From positions 308,330,984 to 308,394,983 of the forward strand of contig NC_053390.1 in the NCBI RefSeq assembly GCF_905171765.1: 64,000 bases of DNA. The letters are read 5' to 3'. Below are positions 32,151-42,584 of the stretch, one piece after another. Position numbers and translations under genes: made by a program. The first letter of the stretch is position 1, and each line of letters begins with the position of its first letter. Under the pieces are notes generated by a model that saw only the letters and a list, made by a program, of their open reading frames with translations, searched no databases and was not told the origin of the DNA. This stretch comes from Bufo bufo. Lineage: Eukaryota > Chordata > Amphibia > Anura > Bufonidae.

Positions 32151-32840
32151 TCAAACGGGGCTCCGACCACCACCCAACAAGAACCGGGCCTGCTCCACCC
32201 CATCTTGGAGAACAGAAAGAAAAATGTCTAGGCCAATATCCGACAGGTGAACACCGTCCGGCCTCATTAATGTACGGTTGTCACCCTCCAACTGCCGATG
32301 CCGAACAACCACCCCACCACGGGACCTAATGAATCGGGATACCCGTGCGTTTACCGTGCGCCTACACTTCTCAATCGCCTCACCGTCCCTACCTCCTTGC
32401 CATACCACCCTTGGAACGATCTCGGACCATACTAACACCACCTCCCGGAAGAAGGATGGAAATCGCTCTAGATCGGACTGCATCAATGTTAAGAGCTCCA
32501 TCAGCGGCATGGACCCAATATCGATGCCAACTGCGTGGACAACCAAAATCACTGGACCACCTGCTTGCATACCGATCTCAACCACCTGCGAAAGGAGTTG
32601 AGACCACCTAAGGCCACGAATGCCCCTCCACGACACCCCCACTTCGCGGAAGCCAAGGGATCTCCCACCAGGTCGGCATTCAGCTCTCTGTGCAGCCCAA
32701 AATATGTACGAATGACCGACCATCCATACAGTCGGTCTCACTGCACCTGCGAAGAAACAACCGTTAGAAAAACATGCCACATGTGCAGAAATCCAGAAGA
32801 ACAAACAGAACCGACTAAATAGGGAGAACCAGGTGACCAA
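32151..32840 (-). CDS. Ngaro ORF3, SGNH-hydrolase-like protein
   Basis: A 229-codon frame. Residues 38-48 (VWMVGHSYIFW) give SGNH block I with GHS at 42-44 in place of the usual GDS. VILVVHAVGIDIG (97-109) is block III, where the expected Asn of GxND is Ile 106. PDGVHLSDIG (about 194-203) is block V with Asp 195 and His 198. A Ser44-Asp195-His198 triad is therefore possible, but the oxyanion Asn is changed. Such a hydrolase is a known accessory ORF of Ngaro elements; its substrate is not known to me. The hydrophobic N-terminus (residues 4-32) may be read-through from the upstream spacer, so the true start is uncertain. Confidence 0.7.
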   Translation of the reverse strand: MVTWFSLFSRFCLFFWISAHVACFSNGCFFAGAVRPTVWMVGHSYIFWAAQRAECRPGGRSLGFREVGVSWRGIRGLRWSQLLSQVVEIGMQAGGPVILVVHAVGIDIGSMPLMELLTLMQSDLERFPSFFREVVLVWSEIVPRVVWQGGRDGEAIEKCRRTVNARVSRFIRSRGGVVVRHRQLEGDNRTLMRPDGVHLSDIGLDIFLSVLQDGVEQARFLLGGGRSPV

Positions 32841-32859
32841 TCAGCCTTTTTTTTTTTTA

Positions 32860-33728
32860 TTATAACAGGTCCGGCCTAATATACCGCACAAAGCAGGCAG
32901 ACTTCCATCTGCCGATTCTCATCACCTCAGACTCTGGCAAACCTGCCCTAGCGGCTTCCGTCGCTGCCCCAATGCGGAATGAGTGAGTGCCAAATTCCTT
33001 TGGATTCATACCCACCAGCTCTAAACAGGTCCTAAAAACCGCAATAAACTGGAACTTGGTCAGAGAGGAGCCATCCGCATGCGCAAAGAAACTATTGCCA
33101 GACTTACGCAGAGACATATAGCTAGATACCAGTTGAACCGGGCAAGCCACACCGGGAACCGGGTGTAGAGGGATTCAAGTGCCGCTACCAAATTGGTCCG
33201 TCTTGGAACGACTCACCCGAATCCGCAATGAGTTATTACCCAGAACAACATCAGTACAAGAAAGACCAACCGGTTTGCACCTAGAAGGGGCTACTAACTC
33301 GCTGATACGCAGTGCAGCAAAAAAGGCCTGCATTCCCTATAAACTAGCTCCTTTTTCCAACCCCGCAACGCCTGCCGAATAATAAACCGCCTGGTAATGT
33401 CTGGCCAGTCGCGCAACCGAAAATGAAAGGCAACCCCCGAGAGCCGTCGCTGCACCACCGATGCTGAAACGTCACTGGAGCGTAATCGCAACAACCAGTC
33501 GATTGTTACTTCCAGGCGCAGATCGTCCCTGGAAACCACATCTCGTCCCCCCACCATGCTCTCCCATTCCCCCCACGCCTTACCATGAGCTTGCCAGGTT
33601 GCAGGGGAAACCGAGGATCTAATCAAGGACATCATCTGCTGTCCACCAAGTACCATAGGTGCTGCGGGCATTCCTTGCCCTCTAGATCCGCCTCCGGATG
33701 AAAGGACCGAAAATCCTGCCAACGGCAA
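32860..33728 (-). pseudogene. Ngaro tyrosine recombinase, one frameshift and one stop
   Basis: This integrates circular DNA by strand exchange through a 3'-phosphotyrosine. The N-terminal core-binding part is at 33728-33330 (SVSPATWQAHGKAWGEW, LRLEVTIDWLLRL, RRFIIRQALRGWKKEL). After a shift near 33325 comes FFAALRISELVAPSR with the first catalytic Arg, then a stop near 33170. The C-terminal frame 33150-32860 carries GTHSFRIGAATEA (His 56, Arg 59), GRWKSACFVRYIRP (Trp 82, Tyr 90). All of R-H-R-Y are present, so the lesions look recent. It overlaps the end of the RNase H frame. Confidence 0.8.
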
Positions 33729-34393
33729 CGAGAAAGAGCATCAGCAACTTTATTATCCACTCCCGGAACATGTCGCGCCCTGAAATAGATATTGAACTCA
33801 AGGCACCTGAGGACCAAATACCGTAGTAAAGATAAGACCGGGAGAGAGGAAGAAGAAAGACTGTTAACCCCATAAACTACCGACAAATTATCAGTCCAAA
33901 AGGAAACGTGTCTGTTAGATAACCTGCTTCCCCACAAATCCACTGCCACAATAATAGGGAACAACTCGAGCAATGTGAGGTTCTTGCACAACCCAGAGGA
34001 AAACCACGAATCATGCCACGTGGCAGCACACCACTCGTTTCCAAAAATGGCACCGAAACCACAAGATCCTGCAGCATCAGAAAACAGTGACAACTCAGAA
34101 TTCGGAACCTCTTTAGACATATAGCATGTATGCCCGTTGTAAGAATGCAAAAAGGACCTCCAAACCCTCAGATCTTCCTTTAGGGATTTGGAAATCCGAA
34201 TGCGATGACCCGGGGCTTTAACACCACGAGTGGCCAATGACATACGCCGCGCAAAAACTCGTCCCATGGGCATAACTCTGCATGCAAAACACAGAAGGCC
34301 TAACAAAGACTGAAGCTGGAGAAGAGTTACTTTCCGGACTGCCAAAAAACCATCAATCAAGCCGAGAAGCTTCTGCAATTTCTCACGTGGCAA
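33632..34393 (-). CDS. Ngaro RT connection and RNase H domain
   Basis: A 253-codon open frame following the RT. Residues 1-95 are the thumb/connection (REKLQKLLGLIDGF, LQSLLGLLCFACRV). RNase H follows: LSLFSDAAGSCGFGAIFG (Asp 106), LTLLELFPIIVAV (Glu 143), FWTDNLSVVYGVN (Asp 168) and DNKVADALSRC (Asp 218). These are the four metal-binding acids, all intact. The domain degrades RNA in the RNA-DNA hybrid. It is separated from the RT frame by about 50 bp with a stop, probably a mutation in an originally continuous pol. Confidence 0.75.
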   Translation of the reverse strand: MPREKLQKLLGLIDGFLAVRKVTLLQLQSLLGLLCFACRVMPMGRVFARRMSLATRGVKAPGHRIRISKSLKEDLRVWRSFLHSYNGHTCYMSKEVPNSELSLFSDAAGSCGFGAIFGNEWCAATWHDSWFSSGLCKNLTLLELFPIIVAVDLWGSRLSNRHVSFWTDNLSVVYGVNSLSSSSLPVLSLLRYLVLRCLEFNIYFRARHVPGVDNKVADALSRCRWQDFRSFHPEADLEGKECPQHLWYLVDSR

Positions 34394-34446
34394 CCTAAAA
34401 CCATATCTGTAGTGTCAATTTCAATCCCTAAAAAGGGACCGGGCCC

Positions 34447-34974
34447 TCAGTCTTTTCTGCCGAAATGGGGCATCAAAAAATTATTCAATAGTGACAAGCA
34501 ACCGCCACCTGACCCAGGGGAAACAAAAAGAAAGTCATCTAAATAATGCAAAACAGACGTAGAACCCGTATCGTAACGAACAACCCACTCTAGGAAGGAC
34601 CCAAACATCTCAAAATAATGACACGAAATAGAACAGCCCATGGGAAGGCACGTGTCGTAGTAAAACTGACCATCCACGCAACAACCTAACAAATGGAAAC
34701 AGTCAGGATGAAGCGGGGCCCCTCTCCCGGCCTCCCTGACCAACGCAACCGCCCAGTCAAAGGAGACATACGACACCGAAGAATCCTCAGGACTGATGGC
34801 GTCGTTAACCGACGAACCCTTGGGGTAGGAAAGGTGATGAATTAACCTGAACTTACCCGCCTCTTTCTTGGGGACCACACCAAGTGGAGAAACCCTCAGA
34901 TTGGGGAAAGGCAAACTACGAAATGGGCCCCTAATCCTACCCAACGAAACCTCCTTCGCCACCTTCTGAGACAT
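34447..34974 (-). CDS. Ngaro reverse transcriptase, palm and fingers
   Basis: A 175-codon frame. LGVVPKKEAGKFRLIHHLSY (31-50) and PKGSSVNDAI are early RT blocks. DTCLPMGCSISCHYFEMFG (107-125) is the PxG block. LHYLDDFLFV (142-151) holds the catalytic YLDD, Asp 146 and 147. The HHLSYPxGxSVND wording is characteristic of DIRS/Ngaro RTs. The first Met is probably internal; the real N-terminus runs upstream toward 35100, interrupted by stops. The frame ends shortly after the palm. Confidence 0.8.
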   Translation of the reverse strand: MSQKVAKEVSLGRIRGPFRSLPFPNLRVSPLGVVPKKEAGKFRLIHHLSYPKGSSVNDAISPEDSSVSYVSFDWAVALVREAGRGAPLHPDCFHLLGCCVDGQFYYDTCLPMGCSISCHYFEMFGSFLEWVVRYDTGSTSVLHYLDDFLFVSPGSGGGCLSLLNNFLMPHFGRKD

Positions 34975-35169
34975 GGGGTGGTCAATTGATATGAGGGACC
35001 AGACATCTACGTACTAATTACCCCTAATTTTTTCCCGGACGGCCTCATCTAAGTGGGCTCCCAGCGGGCTAACCCCGCAAAAACAAGAATCCTTGTGCAC
35101 GCTAGCCAATGCAGGCAATGGTTTACTAGGGGAAGGGAGGGGGGCTGGGTTTGAGGAGACTGACTAAAT

Positions 35170-35979
35170 CTATCCAACAGCACCTTCAGCAGTGCCGCCG
35201 TGTCTGAACACCCACCGCCTGCTCCCCATGCAACCGTGCTCCGCCAAAGGACCCGGTGTAGGAATTTCGGGCTGAGGAGACGTCGCTGGAACCAGGATAT
35301 GGACCCTGGAAGAACGGCTAGGCATCCGCCTCTTGCGTTTAATGTGCGACACCCGACCAGACTCTCCCGATGCAGCAGAGGACCACTCGGAAGACGATGG
35401 AGACCGCCACCTGGAAGATCTGGAGCGCCTACTCCAACGCGAATCACCAGATCTGCGACGGGACTGACGCCTACGTGCCTCATGGCGACTATGCCTCCTG
35501 CTCTCAACAGAGGAGGATGATAAAGCAGAACGTTCTCTGCGCCCGCGCGACAGCCGGGGAGCTGGGGGTGGGGCCTGAAGCTGCTGGGTGGGAGCCTCTG
35601 CAGCAGCAGTTTGATGCACTCCTACAACAGCCTGGGGGAACGTGTCACCTCCCACAGAGGCAGGTGGACTCATGAATTCAGTATCCCCCTGCTCATGAAT
35701 CGCAGGGGGGGGCTGAATAGCAGGGGGGGTAGGAGGTAAATCTCGGGGGTGGGGGGAATGACTGGAACTAGCCCCCATCGCTGCCGCACTGAAACTCTGT
35801 CTAACCGCCGGCAAGCACGCGGGGACCGGAAGTACAGGCAAGGACGGGACCGGAAGGGGCAGAGCCAAAGCCACCGAAACCACACTATGCCGACCGGCCG
35901 GGTCCGCAACAGCGCTACTAACAGCGCTTAAGGTATGGGAAGGCTGTGACCGAGCCTTGCGGGGGGGCGGATATGCCAA
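35170..35979 (-). CDS. Ngaro gag-like, RS-rich ORF
   Basis: A 269-codon frame. The first half is rich in Pro, Ala, Ser. Residues of about 145-215 are rich in Arg-Ser dipeptides (SRRHSRHEARRRQSRRRSG) like nucleic-acid-binding Gag tails. Position upstream of RT fits a structural protein. No known domain is visible and the sequence is low-complexity, so the call rests on context. An upstream overlapping frame reaches 36248. Confidence 0.5.
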   Translation of the reverse strand: MAYPPPRKARSQPSHTLSAVSSAVADPAGRHSVVSVALALPLPVPSLPVLPVPACLPAVRQSFSAAAMGASSSHSPHPRDLPPTPPAIQPPPAIHEQGDTEFMSPPASVGGDTFPQAVVGVHQTAAAEAPTQQLQAPPPAPRLSRGRRERSALSSSSVESRRHSRHEARRRQSRRRSGDSRWSRRSRSSRWRSPSSSEWSSAASGESGRVSHIKRKRRMPSRSSRVHILVPATSPQPEIPTPGPLAEHGCMGSRRWVFRHGGTAEGAVG

Positions 35980-36262
35980 GCAGACCGCCTGCCCCCCGAC
36001 GAGGCACTGGGGCCGGCTAACAAACCATCAGGCTCCCCAGTGGCAGGCGCAAGGCCAGGGTGAGGAGGCAGAGGGGAGCCAAGGCTGCATAGGAAGGAAC
36101 ACAGCCATTCCTCACCTCCCTCCGCCATCTGTGAAAGAAACATATCCCTGAGGGGGGCATCCATTCCTCTATGCAGACTGTACGCTGGGGACCTCTCACC
36201 ACACACAGCGCTTCTGCCAAGAGGAAGATGAGGGGCGGGACAGAGCATTTTATATGCTCAGA

Positions 36263-37020
36263 ACACTAACCGCCCCTTCCTGTCCAGCCGGATTCCATAT
36301 TAACCCCACAACCACTGAATTGACCTAATCATCCACACTAGGGTCCGTAACCACCTTAAACAGGATAGGGAACACCAGGGGGGGGGGGGACGACCCCCAG
36401 TCCCTGCCCACCCTCCCTAAATGGTCAGGTGATCACCATTTTCTTCCCTCCAAAACTTTGCATAATGCCTTATAGCAACTGTGGAAGATCTAACTTATTA
36501 GTTCATATAGAGAAAGTACCAAAGTCTCTCAGTATTAGCTGTATGTGTAACCCTTTCCAGACTGCAGTGCAGGTATAGTGTCAGTGTAAATGAACAGAAT
36601 ATATTACAATAAACATAAAAAATGCAGTTCAACAATATGAAACAATATAAGTGTAAACAACGGCATAAATCATAGTGCAAGTTACTCCTTCCAAGTGCAA
36701 TAGTGAGTTGATCGCTTTGCATAGTAGCAATAGGGAAAATGTCCACAAAAGTCTATGCTCCAAATACCCTTGCACTACATATCACATCAGAATGCACCCA
36801 CACGTAAGCAGCAGGTGAAGTATGTAATGAGGGATCCTGTACGAGCAGCATAACCTCCACTCCCGTGATATAATGGTGGTGCATGCGCGGTGATGCCAAA
36901 GATTCCTTCCTGATACTGTGCATACGGAGCTTCAGCAAGATGAATTTAGTTTTTATATCTTTTGCAAAGTGTTATTATTTCTATAATCAGTGATTCAACC
37001 TTTTTTTTTTCATAGCTAGC
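36263..37020. other. No gene; flank of Ngaro and unassigned DNA
   Basis: 36263-36480 may hold the Ngaro left terminal repeat, but I could not pair it. 36480-37020 is AT-rich with no recognised feature. Confidence 0.25.
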
Positions 37021-37025
37021 ATTAA

Positions 37026-37253
37026 AGAGGTTATACAGCTTTTTAAAACTGATGGTCTACCCTCAAAACAACCTATCAATATTAGTATGGTGGGGTCTGA
37101 CTCTTGGCACACCTTCCAATCTGCTGTTTGAAGGCCCTGTGGCTCTTGTTTGAGCACTGCTGCCTCTTCAATGTTTACACTGCTCTATGTGGTGTTAATT
37201 GATGGTCTGTACTGAGGAATGGCCATCAATATTAGAAAGCTGGATAACCCCTT
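37026..37253. mobile_element. TTAA MITE relic
   Basis: TTAA at 37022-37025, then AGAGGTTATACAGC; the right end GGATAACCCCTTTAG is the inverted partner with the TTAA mutated to TTAG. Internal GATGGTCTACC and the inverted TGATGGTCTGT region match the 1267-1591 family. Confidence 0.6.
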
Positions 37254-38200
37254 TAGCTTTCCACATCGAAAAATCAACAAAATGTGTTTTCACACAATTG
37301 ACAAATCTTTAAATACAACTGTACCCAAATAATAGGTGTCATTAATATTGTGATATATTTATGAATACTTATTTAGGCACAACTCCGCATTTCCATAATG
37401 TATGCCACACTCTCAGTAATGTCTATTTTTTATCATGTGATTTCTATAATTATGAAATTAATTCACAAGATTTCTTATAAGAAGAGCCAGAAGCATTGGC
37501 CTTTACAGAGAGAGCACGATGTGGCTGCACATAGCAGCGATTAGTTTTAGCTGTTTATTAGTTTGTGTCTCCTGTGATAAACCTCACTTATGTCTCCTGT
37601 GATAGACCTCAGTTATGTCCTGTGGGACCTCATTTCCCCAGAGAAAACTCTCACACTAACGATCTGCCAGGTCAGGTTAGTTAGAAAAGAACAGCATTAA
37701 TTCCAAGAGCATGGAACTGGAAGAGAGGCGTGTCTGGTACCCGTTGGACGGGATTAGAAAAAGCCTTCCATGAACTTGACTGAACTTTAAAAACTTTTTG
37801 AAGAATTATTGAGACTGCAATGCCCCAGGCTTTCAAATGTAGTGTGCAAATTGTTTTTTTAACTACCCACTGTTTGTATATGATATCAAAGCTAAGGCGT
37901 GATTCACATCAGTGTTGGAGGCTCCATTAAGGGATTCTGTCAAGCACATTGCACTATTTTGTCTGGTTAAGTGATGGAAACCCGACTGACTCCCTTCTAG
38001 ACAATAGACTCAGGAGCAGTTGGTTCCATCATATGACGGATCCAGCGCCACCAATATTTTGTTGCTGCTATTATGATGAAGCAGAATAATGAAAATAAAA
38101 ACACAGGTGTAAACCCAGCCTGAATGTGACAATTCCTTGGCTACAATATTATTTAAAATATGCATAGAACACAAAAGGTAAAAGATGATTCCAAGCCACA
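37254..38200. other. No feature recognised
   Basis: A1161-type average sequence is not resolved here; 37530-37620 contains a short direct repeat (GTGTCTCCTGTGATAAACCTCA and GTCTCCTGTGATAGACCTCA). There is no gene and no clear element. Confidence 0.2.
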
Positions 38201-38201
38201 A

Positions 38202-39062
38202 TAATCACAATAAAAGAAGGGTCCAATCACCACTTATAGCAAATACAAAAATAATACCATGATGCACAGGGGTATAAACTGCGTTAATTATCATGGAAAT
38301 GCAATAAGAAATAGAATAAGGGACCCTGTGAACTGCACTACACTACACCCTAGATTCATTAATATAGAGAGCACCTGCCCTGAGAAGGGCAACCTTATCT
38401 TGGAATCTGGTCCTAATGCAGTCTGTTACTTCCCAGTACTGTCCCAACATGATTCCCCCCAAATACGTGTTCATCAGGGGCAAAAATATGCACTAAATGA
38501 GCACATACATATAAACCCACCCACTATATACAGAACAATATAAATAGTTATGGGCACATATACAACAGTTAGCAAAACACTAATGGCATTATTCATAGAA
38601 CAATAATGCCAGTACCGATAAAAATAGTGGTAATAATAATCACCATGTTCATAATGGTGCTGCTTACACCAGCTTTGTGCATGGATTCATGGTGGGGAGC
38701 GCAACCATAGAGTGAAAATGGCTGCAGAAATAAACTCCAGCATCCAGAAGTTGTCAGCCTAACAGGTCTCCCTTCTACTAGTAATAGGTCACAGGAGAGG
38801 TTGCAGTAGGATACAAACATGTTCAAGGATAAAGTGAGAATGTGGGTATCAAGATGGATAGTGGCGCCAATGCATGCACAGAAAGGCAATACAACATCAT
38901 CCAATCAGTCTTACCGATGATGTAAGGGTGAATCTAGGGTGAAGTGTAGGGAACACATTCCCTAATTCACATGTTCCTTTACCTTATTCTTTATAGTGTT
39001 TACATGATAATTAATGCAATTTATACCCGTCTTTGTATTCAGCATTGATCCTTCTTTTATGG
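38202..39062. repeat. Inverted-repeat element flanking the Gypsy copy
   Basis: 38202-38356 and about 38928-39060 are inverted (ATGATAATTAATGCA... against ...GTTAATTATCATGGAAATGC; TGAATCTAGGGTG against CACCCTAGATTCAT). CCTGAGAAGGGC at 38379 and CCTGATGAACACG on the minus strand near 38475 recall hammerhead-like repeats but lack the GAAA arm. The Gypsy LTR begins 3 bp after the right arm. Confidence 0.5.
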
Positions 39063-39242
39063 ACTGTGACACAGTGAGAGGTTTGGTCTAGGAAAACAGG
39101 TGTTTCCTCCCAGCATGTGCTGCTGGGCTGATTTACAGCCAGGTGAGGTCAAATACTGGACCGGATTTTAAATGCCGATCCGGGTTTTGGCAGCATCTGG
39201 CTGTCCTTAAATAGGCAGCTGGGCTCAGAAGTGAGGTCTCTG

Positions 39243-40600
39243 TGGCCTGCTATGAGAGTGACTGATACCCATGAGACAGGGGTAACCCTAGCAGAGTGGC
39301 CCGGCTCAGGGGGGAGACCAGAACCCTGGGAACTTGAGACCAAAGGGCCAGCAGTAGGAGTGACCGCCACTTCGGTGGAAAAGGGGGAGACAACCCTGCT
39401 AAGTGTGATGGTGGGAGACGTGGAGGACTTGCCACCGGGTCCTGAATTGGAAGACCTCAATGTCTCCGGGGATAATTTTGGTAACGCCCAATGTCGGGAC
39501 CCAACCCTATCCTGCGCCTGGGAAAATGTGTTAATAGTAGATGGTGAACCACAACAACCTGGAGCAGAGTCAGTGTTTCCCCGTTTTGTGGTTCATCAAG
39601 ATATGTTATATCGGGTAAACCAACTACGGGGTGAGCCTATTGAACACAGTTGGTGGTCCCGAAGGCTTATCGCAAGCTTCTTTTAGATTTAGCCCACCAA
39701 CACATTCTCAGGGGTCACCTGGGGCTGCAGAAAACTCAGGATCGTATTCTACAGTGGTTTTACTGGCCCAGCATATTCAAAGAAGTGGAAGAGTTTTGTA
39801 AGTCTTGCCCGACCTGCCAGATAACTAGCCCCCAGCCACATTTCCGTAGTCCCCTAGTACCTCTCCAGATTATCGAAGTACCGTTTGACCGAAAAGCTAT
39901 GGATCTCATAGGCCCAGTACCGAAGTCCACCAGAGGGCATCAACACATCTTAGTCATTCTAGACTACGCCACTCGGAGGCGGTGCCACTGTGACATACCT
40001 CGGCCAAACTCTGTAAGTTGCTGCACATAAAACAACTATGGACGTCCGTTTACCATCCGCAAACGGACGGTTTGGTAGACCAAACATTTAAAAATATGTT
40101 GAAAAAGGTAGTGTCTAAAGATGGGAAGGACTGGGACCTCCTTCTGCCCATCCTCATGTTCGCAGTGCGAGAGGTACCCCAGGCCTCTACTGGGTTCTCG
40201 CCCTTCAAACTGCTATATGGAAGACACCCTCGCAGTCTCTTGGACGTGGCCAAAAGAGGCGTGGGAACAACAACCCACTCCACATAAAAGTGTCATTGAG
40301 TACGTTGCCCAGATGCAAGATCGGATAGAGACAGTGTTGCCTCTTGTTAGGGAGCATATGGAGGCAGCTTAGCAAGCCCAGAGTTGGGTCTATAATCGGC
40401 AGGCTCGGGTCTGGATCTTTAACCCGGGTGATCGGGTTTTGGTTCTGTTGCCGACCGTGGACAGTAAATCCCTGGCTAGGTGGCAGGGGCCCTACGAGGT
40501 ACTTGAGAAAATTGGAGATGTAAACTACAAGGTACACCAGCCAGGGCGGCGAAAGCTGTAGCAGGTTTACCATGGGAATTTACTCAAACCGTGGAAAGAT
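39243..40600 (+). pseudogene. Gmr1-like integrase, copy A, deleted core
   Basis: The linker and zinc-binding region precede the core: DLAHQHILRGHLGLQKTQ and CKSCPTCQ give the HHCC motif. AMDLIGPVPKS holds the first catalytic Asp. After LDYATR a deletion removes about 60 codons relative to copy B, including the second Asp (LTDQGT), and the glutamate segment reads GLVDQTF instead of GLVERF. The GPY/F module follows (FNPGDRVLVLLPTV, ARWQGPYEVLEKIGDV, VYHGNLLKPW; about 40419-40580). Frameshifts occur near 39650 and 39970. The enzyme is dead, but domain order is clear and continuous into RT. Confidence 0.85.
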
Positions 40601-40639
40601 AGGGAAACCTGTACAGAAGACAGCCCGCGGCCGGGTTTT

Positions 40640-42110
40640 CTAGAAGAAGAGGTACCGGCCCCTCTGCCTGATGTAAGAGAGGCGGCTGCCACAGTAGAAA
40701 TTGCTGGCAGCCTCTCCTTTAAACAGTCTCAGGAGGCCAGGGAGTTCGTTAGTCGGAACGCGGATGTGTTCTTGGACCTTCCTGGACGCACTTCCATAAT
40801 CCAGCATGACATTGTCACTGAGCCTCAGGCAAAAGTCTGATTAAAACCATACCTGGTACCCGAGGCTCAGCGACAGGCCATATTGGAGGAGATGCCGCTA
40901 ATGTTGCAGCTAGACTTCATTGAGGAGTCAAAAAGTGAGTGGGCCAGTCCTATAGTATTGATACCCAAGCCAGACGGGATGTTGCGGTTTTGTAACCACT
41001 TTCAAAAACTTAACGAGGTTTCCAAATTTGATGCATATCCCATGCTCCGGGTGGATGAGCTCGTCAAGAGGTTAGGACAAGCCCAGTATTTTTCTGTTTT
41101 GGACCTCACGAAAGGGTACTGGCAGGTGCCCTTAACGTAGGCTGCCAAATCGAAAACTGCCTTCATCACGCCTGAGGGGCTGTATCAATATAAGGTCTTA
41201 CCCTTTGGCCTGCATGGTGCCCCCGCCACTTTTCAGCGACTAATGGACATTGTGCTTCGTCCACATCGTCGGTACGCTTCGGCTTACCTAGACGATATTG
41301 TCATTCACAGTACTGACTGGGAAAGTCACCTACCCAAAGTGCAGGCTGTAGTGGACTCCCTTCGGAAAGCTGGCCTAGCCGCTAACCCAAGAAAAAATGT
41401 GCGATAGGGTAAGAAGAGACTAAGTACCTGGGGTATGTCATTGGGCGCGGAGTCATGAAACCCCAAGTGAACAAAATAGAGGCGATACGGAATTGGCCCC
41501 GACCTGTCACCACTAGTCAAATAAAGTCATTCCTGGGAATGGTGGGCTATTACATGAGGTTTGTTCCCCACTTTGCTACTCTAGCTACGCCCTTGACAGG
41601 ACTCTTGAAGCAACACAAGTCAATGATGGTTCGCTGGGATGATTAGGCAGAAGAGGCTTTCTCCACTTTGAAGTTGGCCCTGTGCGGGTCCCCGTTTTTA
41701 GTGACACCCGACTTTAAAAGGGAGTTTATATTACAGACCGATGCCTACGCCTCGGTGCTGTACTGTCTCAGGAAGTCAACGGGGAGGAGCATCCCGTTGT
41801 CTTACTCAGCTGTACGCTCACCCCAGCCGAGACCCGGTATAGTATAGTGGAGAGAGAGTGCCTGGCTATCAAGTGGGCACTAGAATCTCTCCGCTATTAT
41901 TTATTGGGGAGAAAATTCCGTCTAGTGACTGACCACTCCCCCTCAAGTGGATGAGCCAGGCCAAGGACAGAAATGCCCGGGTCACCCGATAGTTTCTCTC
42001 CCTACAAAACTTTAAGTTTTTGGTGGAACACAGGGCAGGCCGGTTACAGGGAAACACGGATGCCCTGTCCCGGGTATACTGTCTGTCGTGTGTTCACCCC
42101 CTCAGGGTTG
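40640..42110 (+). pseudogene. Gmr1-like reverse transcriptase and RNase H, copy A
   Basis: It follows the GPY/F module with no intervening domain. RT: SEWASPIVLIPKPDG, FSVLDLTKGYWQVPL, VLPFGLHGAPATFQRLMD and AYLDDIVIHS (about 41283-41310) with the YLDD catalytic pair. The connection KSFLGMVGYYMRFVPHFA is at about 41525. RNase H: REFILQTDAYASV, TLTPAETRYSIVERECLAIK, RLVTDHSPL and GNTDALSRV to about 42080. Stops at about 40839, 41138, 41404 and 41644 and a shift near 41755 break it. Catalytic motifs survive despite the stops. Confidence 0.85.
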
Positions 42111-42130
42111 AACAAAGGGGGGGGGGGGTA

Positions 42131-42584
42131 TGTGACACAGTGAAAGATATTGGTCTGGGAAATCAGGTATTTTCCTCCCAGCATGTGCTGCTGGGCTGAT
42201 TTACAGCCATGTGAGGTCAAATACCGGACCGGATTTTAAATGCCTTTCCGGGTTTTGGCAGCACCTGGCTGTCCTTAAATAGGCAGCTGGGTTTAGAAGC
42301 GAGGTCTCTATGTTGGGATCTGGGTGCCTTGTGTCTGGATGAAGGCTTGTTACCTGTTTGGCATGAAAACAGGTTTGTGCTGCTATTAGCAAGGACTCTT
42401 TGAGGCAGAATTGCCGCATGGTGTGAATTACCACCAACACCGCAAGGTGACTTTTTGTTTGAATATGACTGCTTGTTTAACTTGCCTAAAGTGTGAATAA
42501 AACACTGAACTGTTTGATCCAAAGAACTTGTTGTTGCCTCTATACTGCATCGGCTAATCCTGTCTACCAGAGCGAGTCCCCACA
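42131..42584 (+). repeat. 3' LTR of Gypsy copy A
   Basis: 454 bp, TGTGACACAG...GAGTCCCCACA, preceded by a run of G that serves as polypurine tract. It contains AATAAAACACTG (poly(A) signal) near 42497. Its 3' quarter is shared with the LTRs at 19513-20042 and 48335-48829; the 5' halves differ, so LTR subfamilies exist. Confidence 0.85.

Larger units (their letters stand above)
31930..36262 (-). mobile_element. Ngaro-type tyrosine-recombinase retrotransposon
   Basis: The order on the minus strand is RS-rich gag-like ORF, RT, RNase H, tyrosine recombinase, SGNH-type hydrolase. That matches Ngaro elements in the DIRS order, which use a recombinase instead of an integrase and have no ordinary LTRs. 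Split direct terminal repeats were not identified. The coding regions contain few disruptions, so the copy is fairly young. Confidence 0.75.
39065..42584 (+). mobile_element. Gmr1-like Gypsy retrotransposon, copy A (internally deleted)
   Basis: The 5' LTR is partial: 39065-39242 matches the first 178 bp of the 3' LTR (42131-42584, 454 bp, TGTGACACAGTG to TCCCCACA). Internal DNA then runs integrase, GPY/F module, RT, RNase H, poly-G purine tract (about 42117-42128), 3' LTR. Gag, protease and the rest of the 5' LTR are deleted. Integrase before RT is the hallmark of Gmr1-like elements. Flanks GGAC and GTAC may be a 4 bp duplication with one change. Many stops are present. Confidence 0.85.

Noticed and set aside
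38370..38480. Another hammerhead ribozyme near CCTGAGAAGGGC and CCTGATGAACACG
   Set aside because: No GAAA segment or closing stems in the right order on either strand.
39065..42584. Ty1/copia element, because integrase precedes RT
   Set aside because: The HHCC integrase with GPY/F module, the RT wording (SEWASPIVLIPKPDG, YLDDIVI) and RNase H are of Gypsy type.
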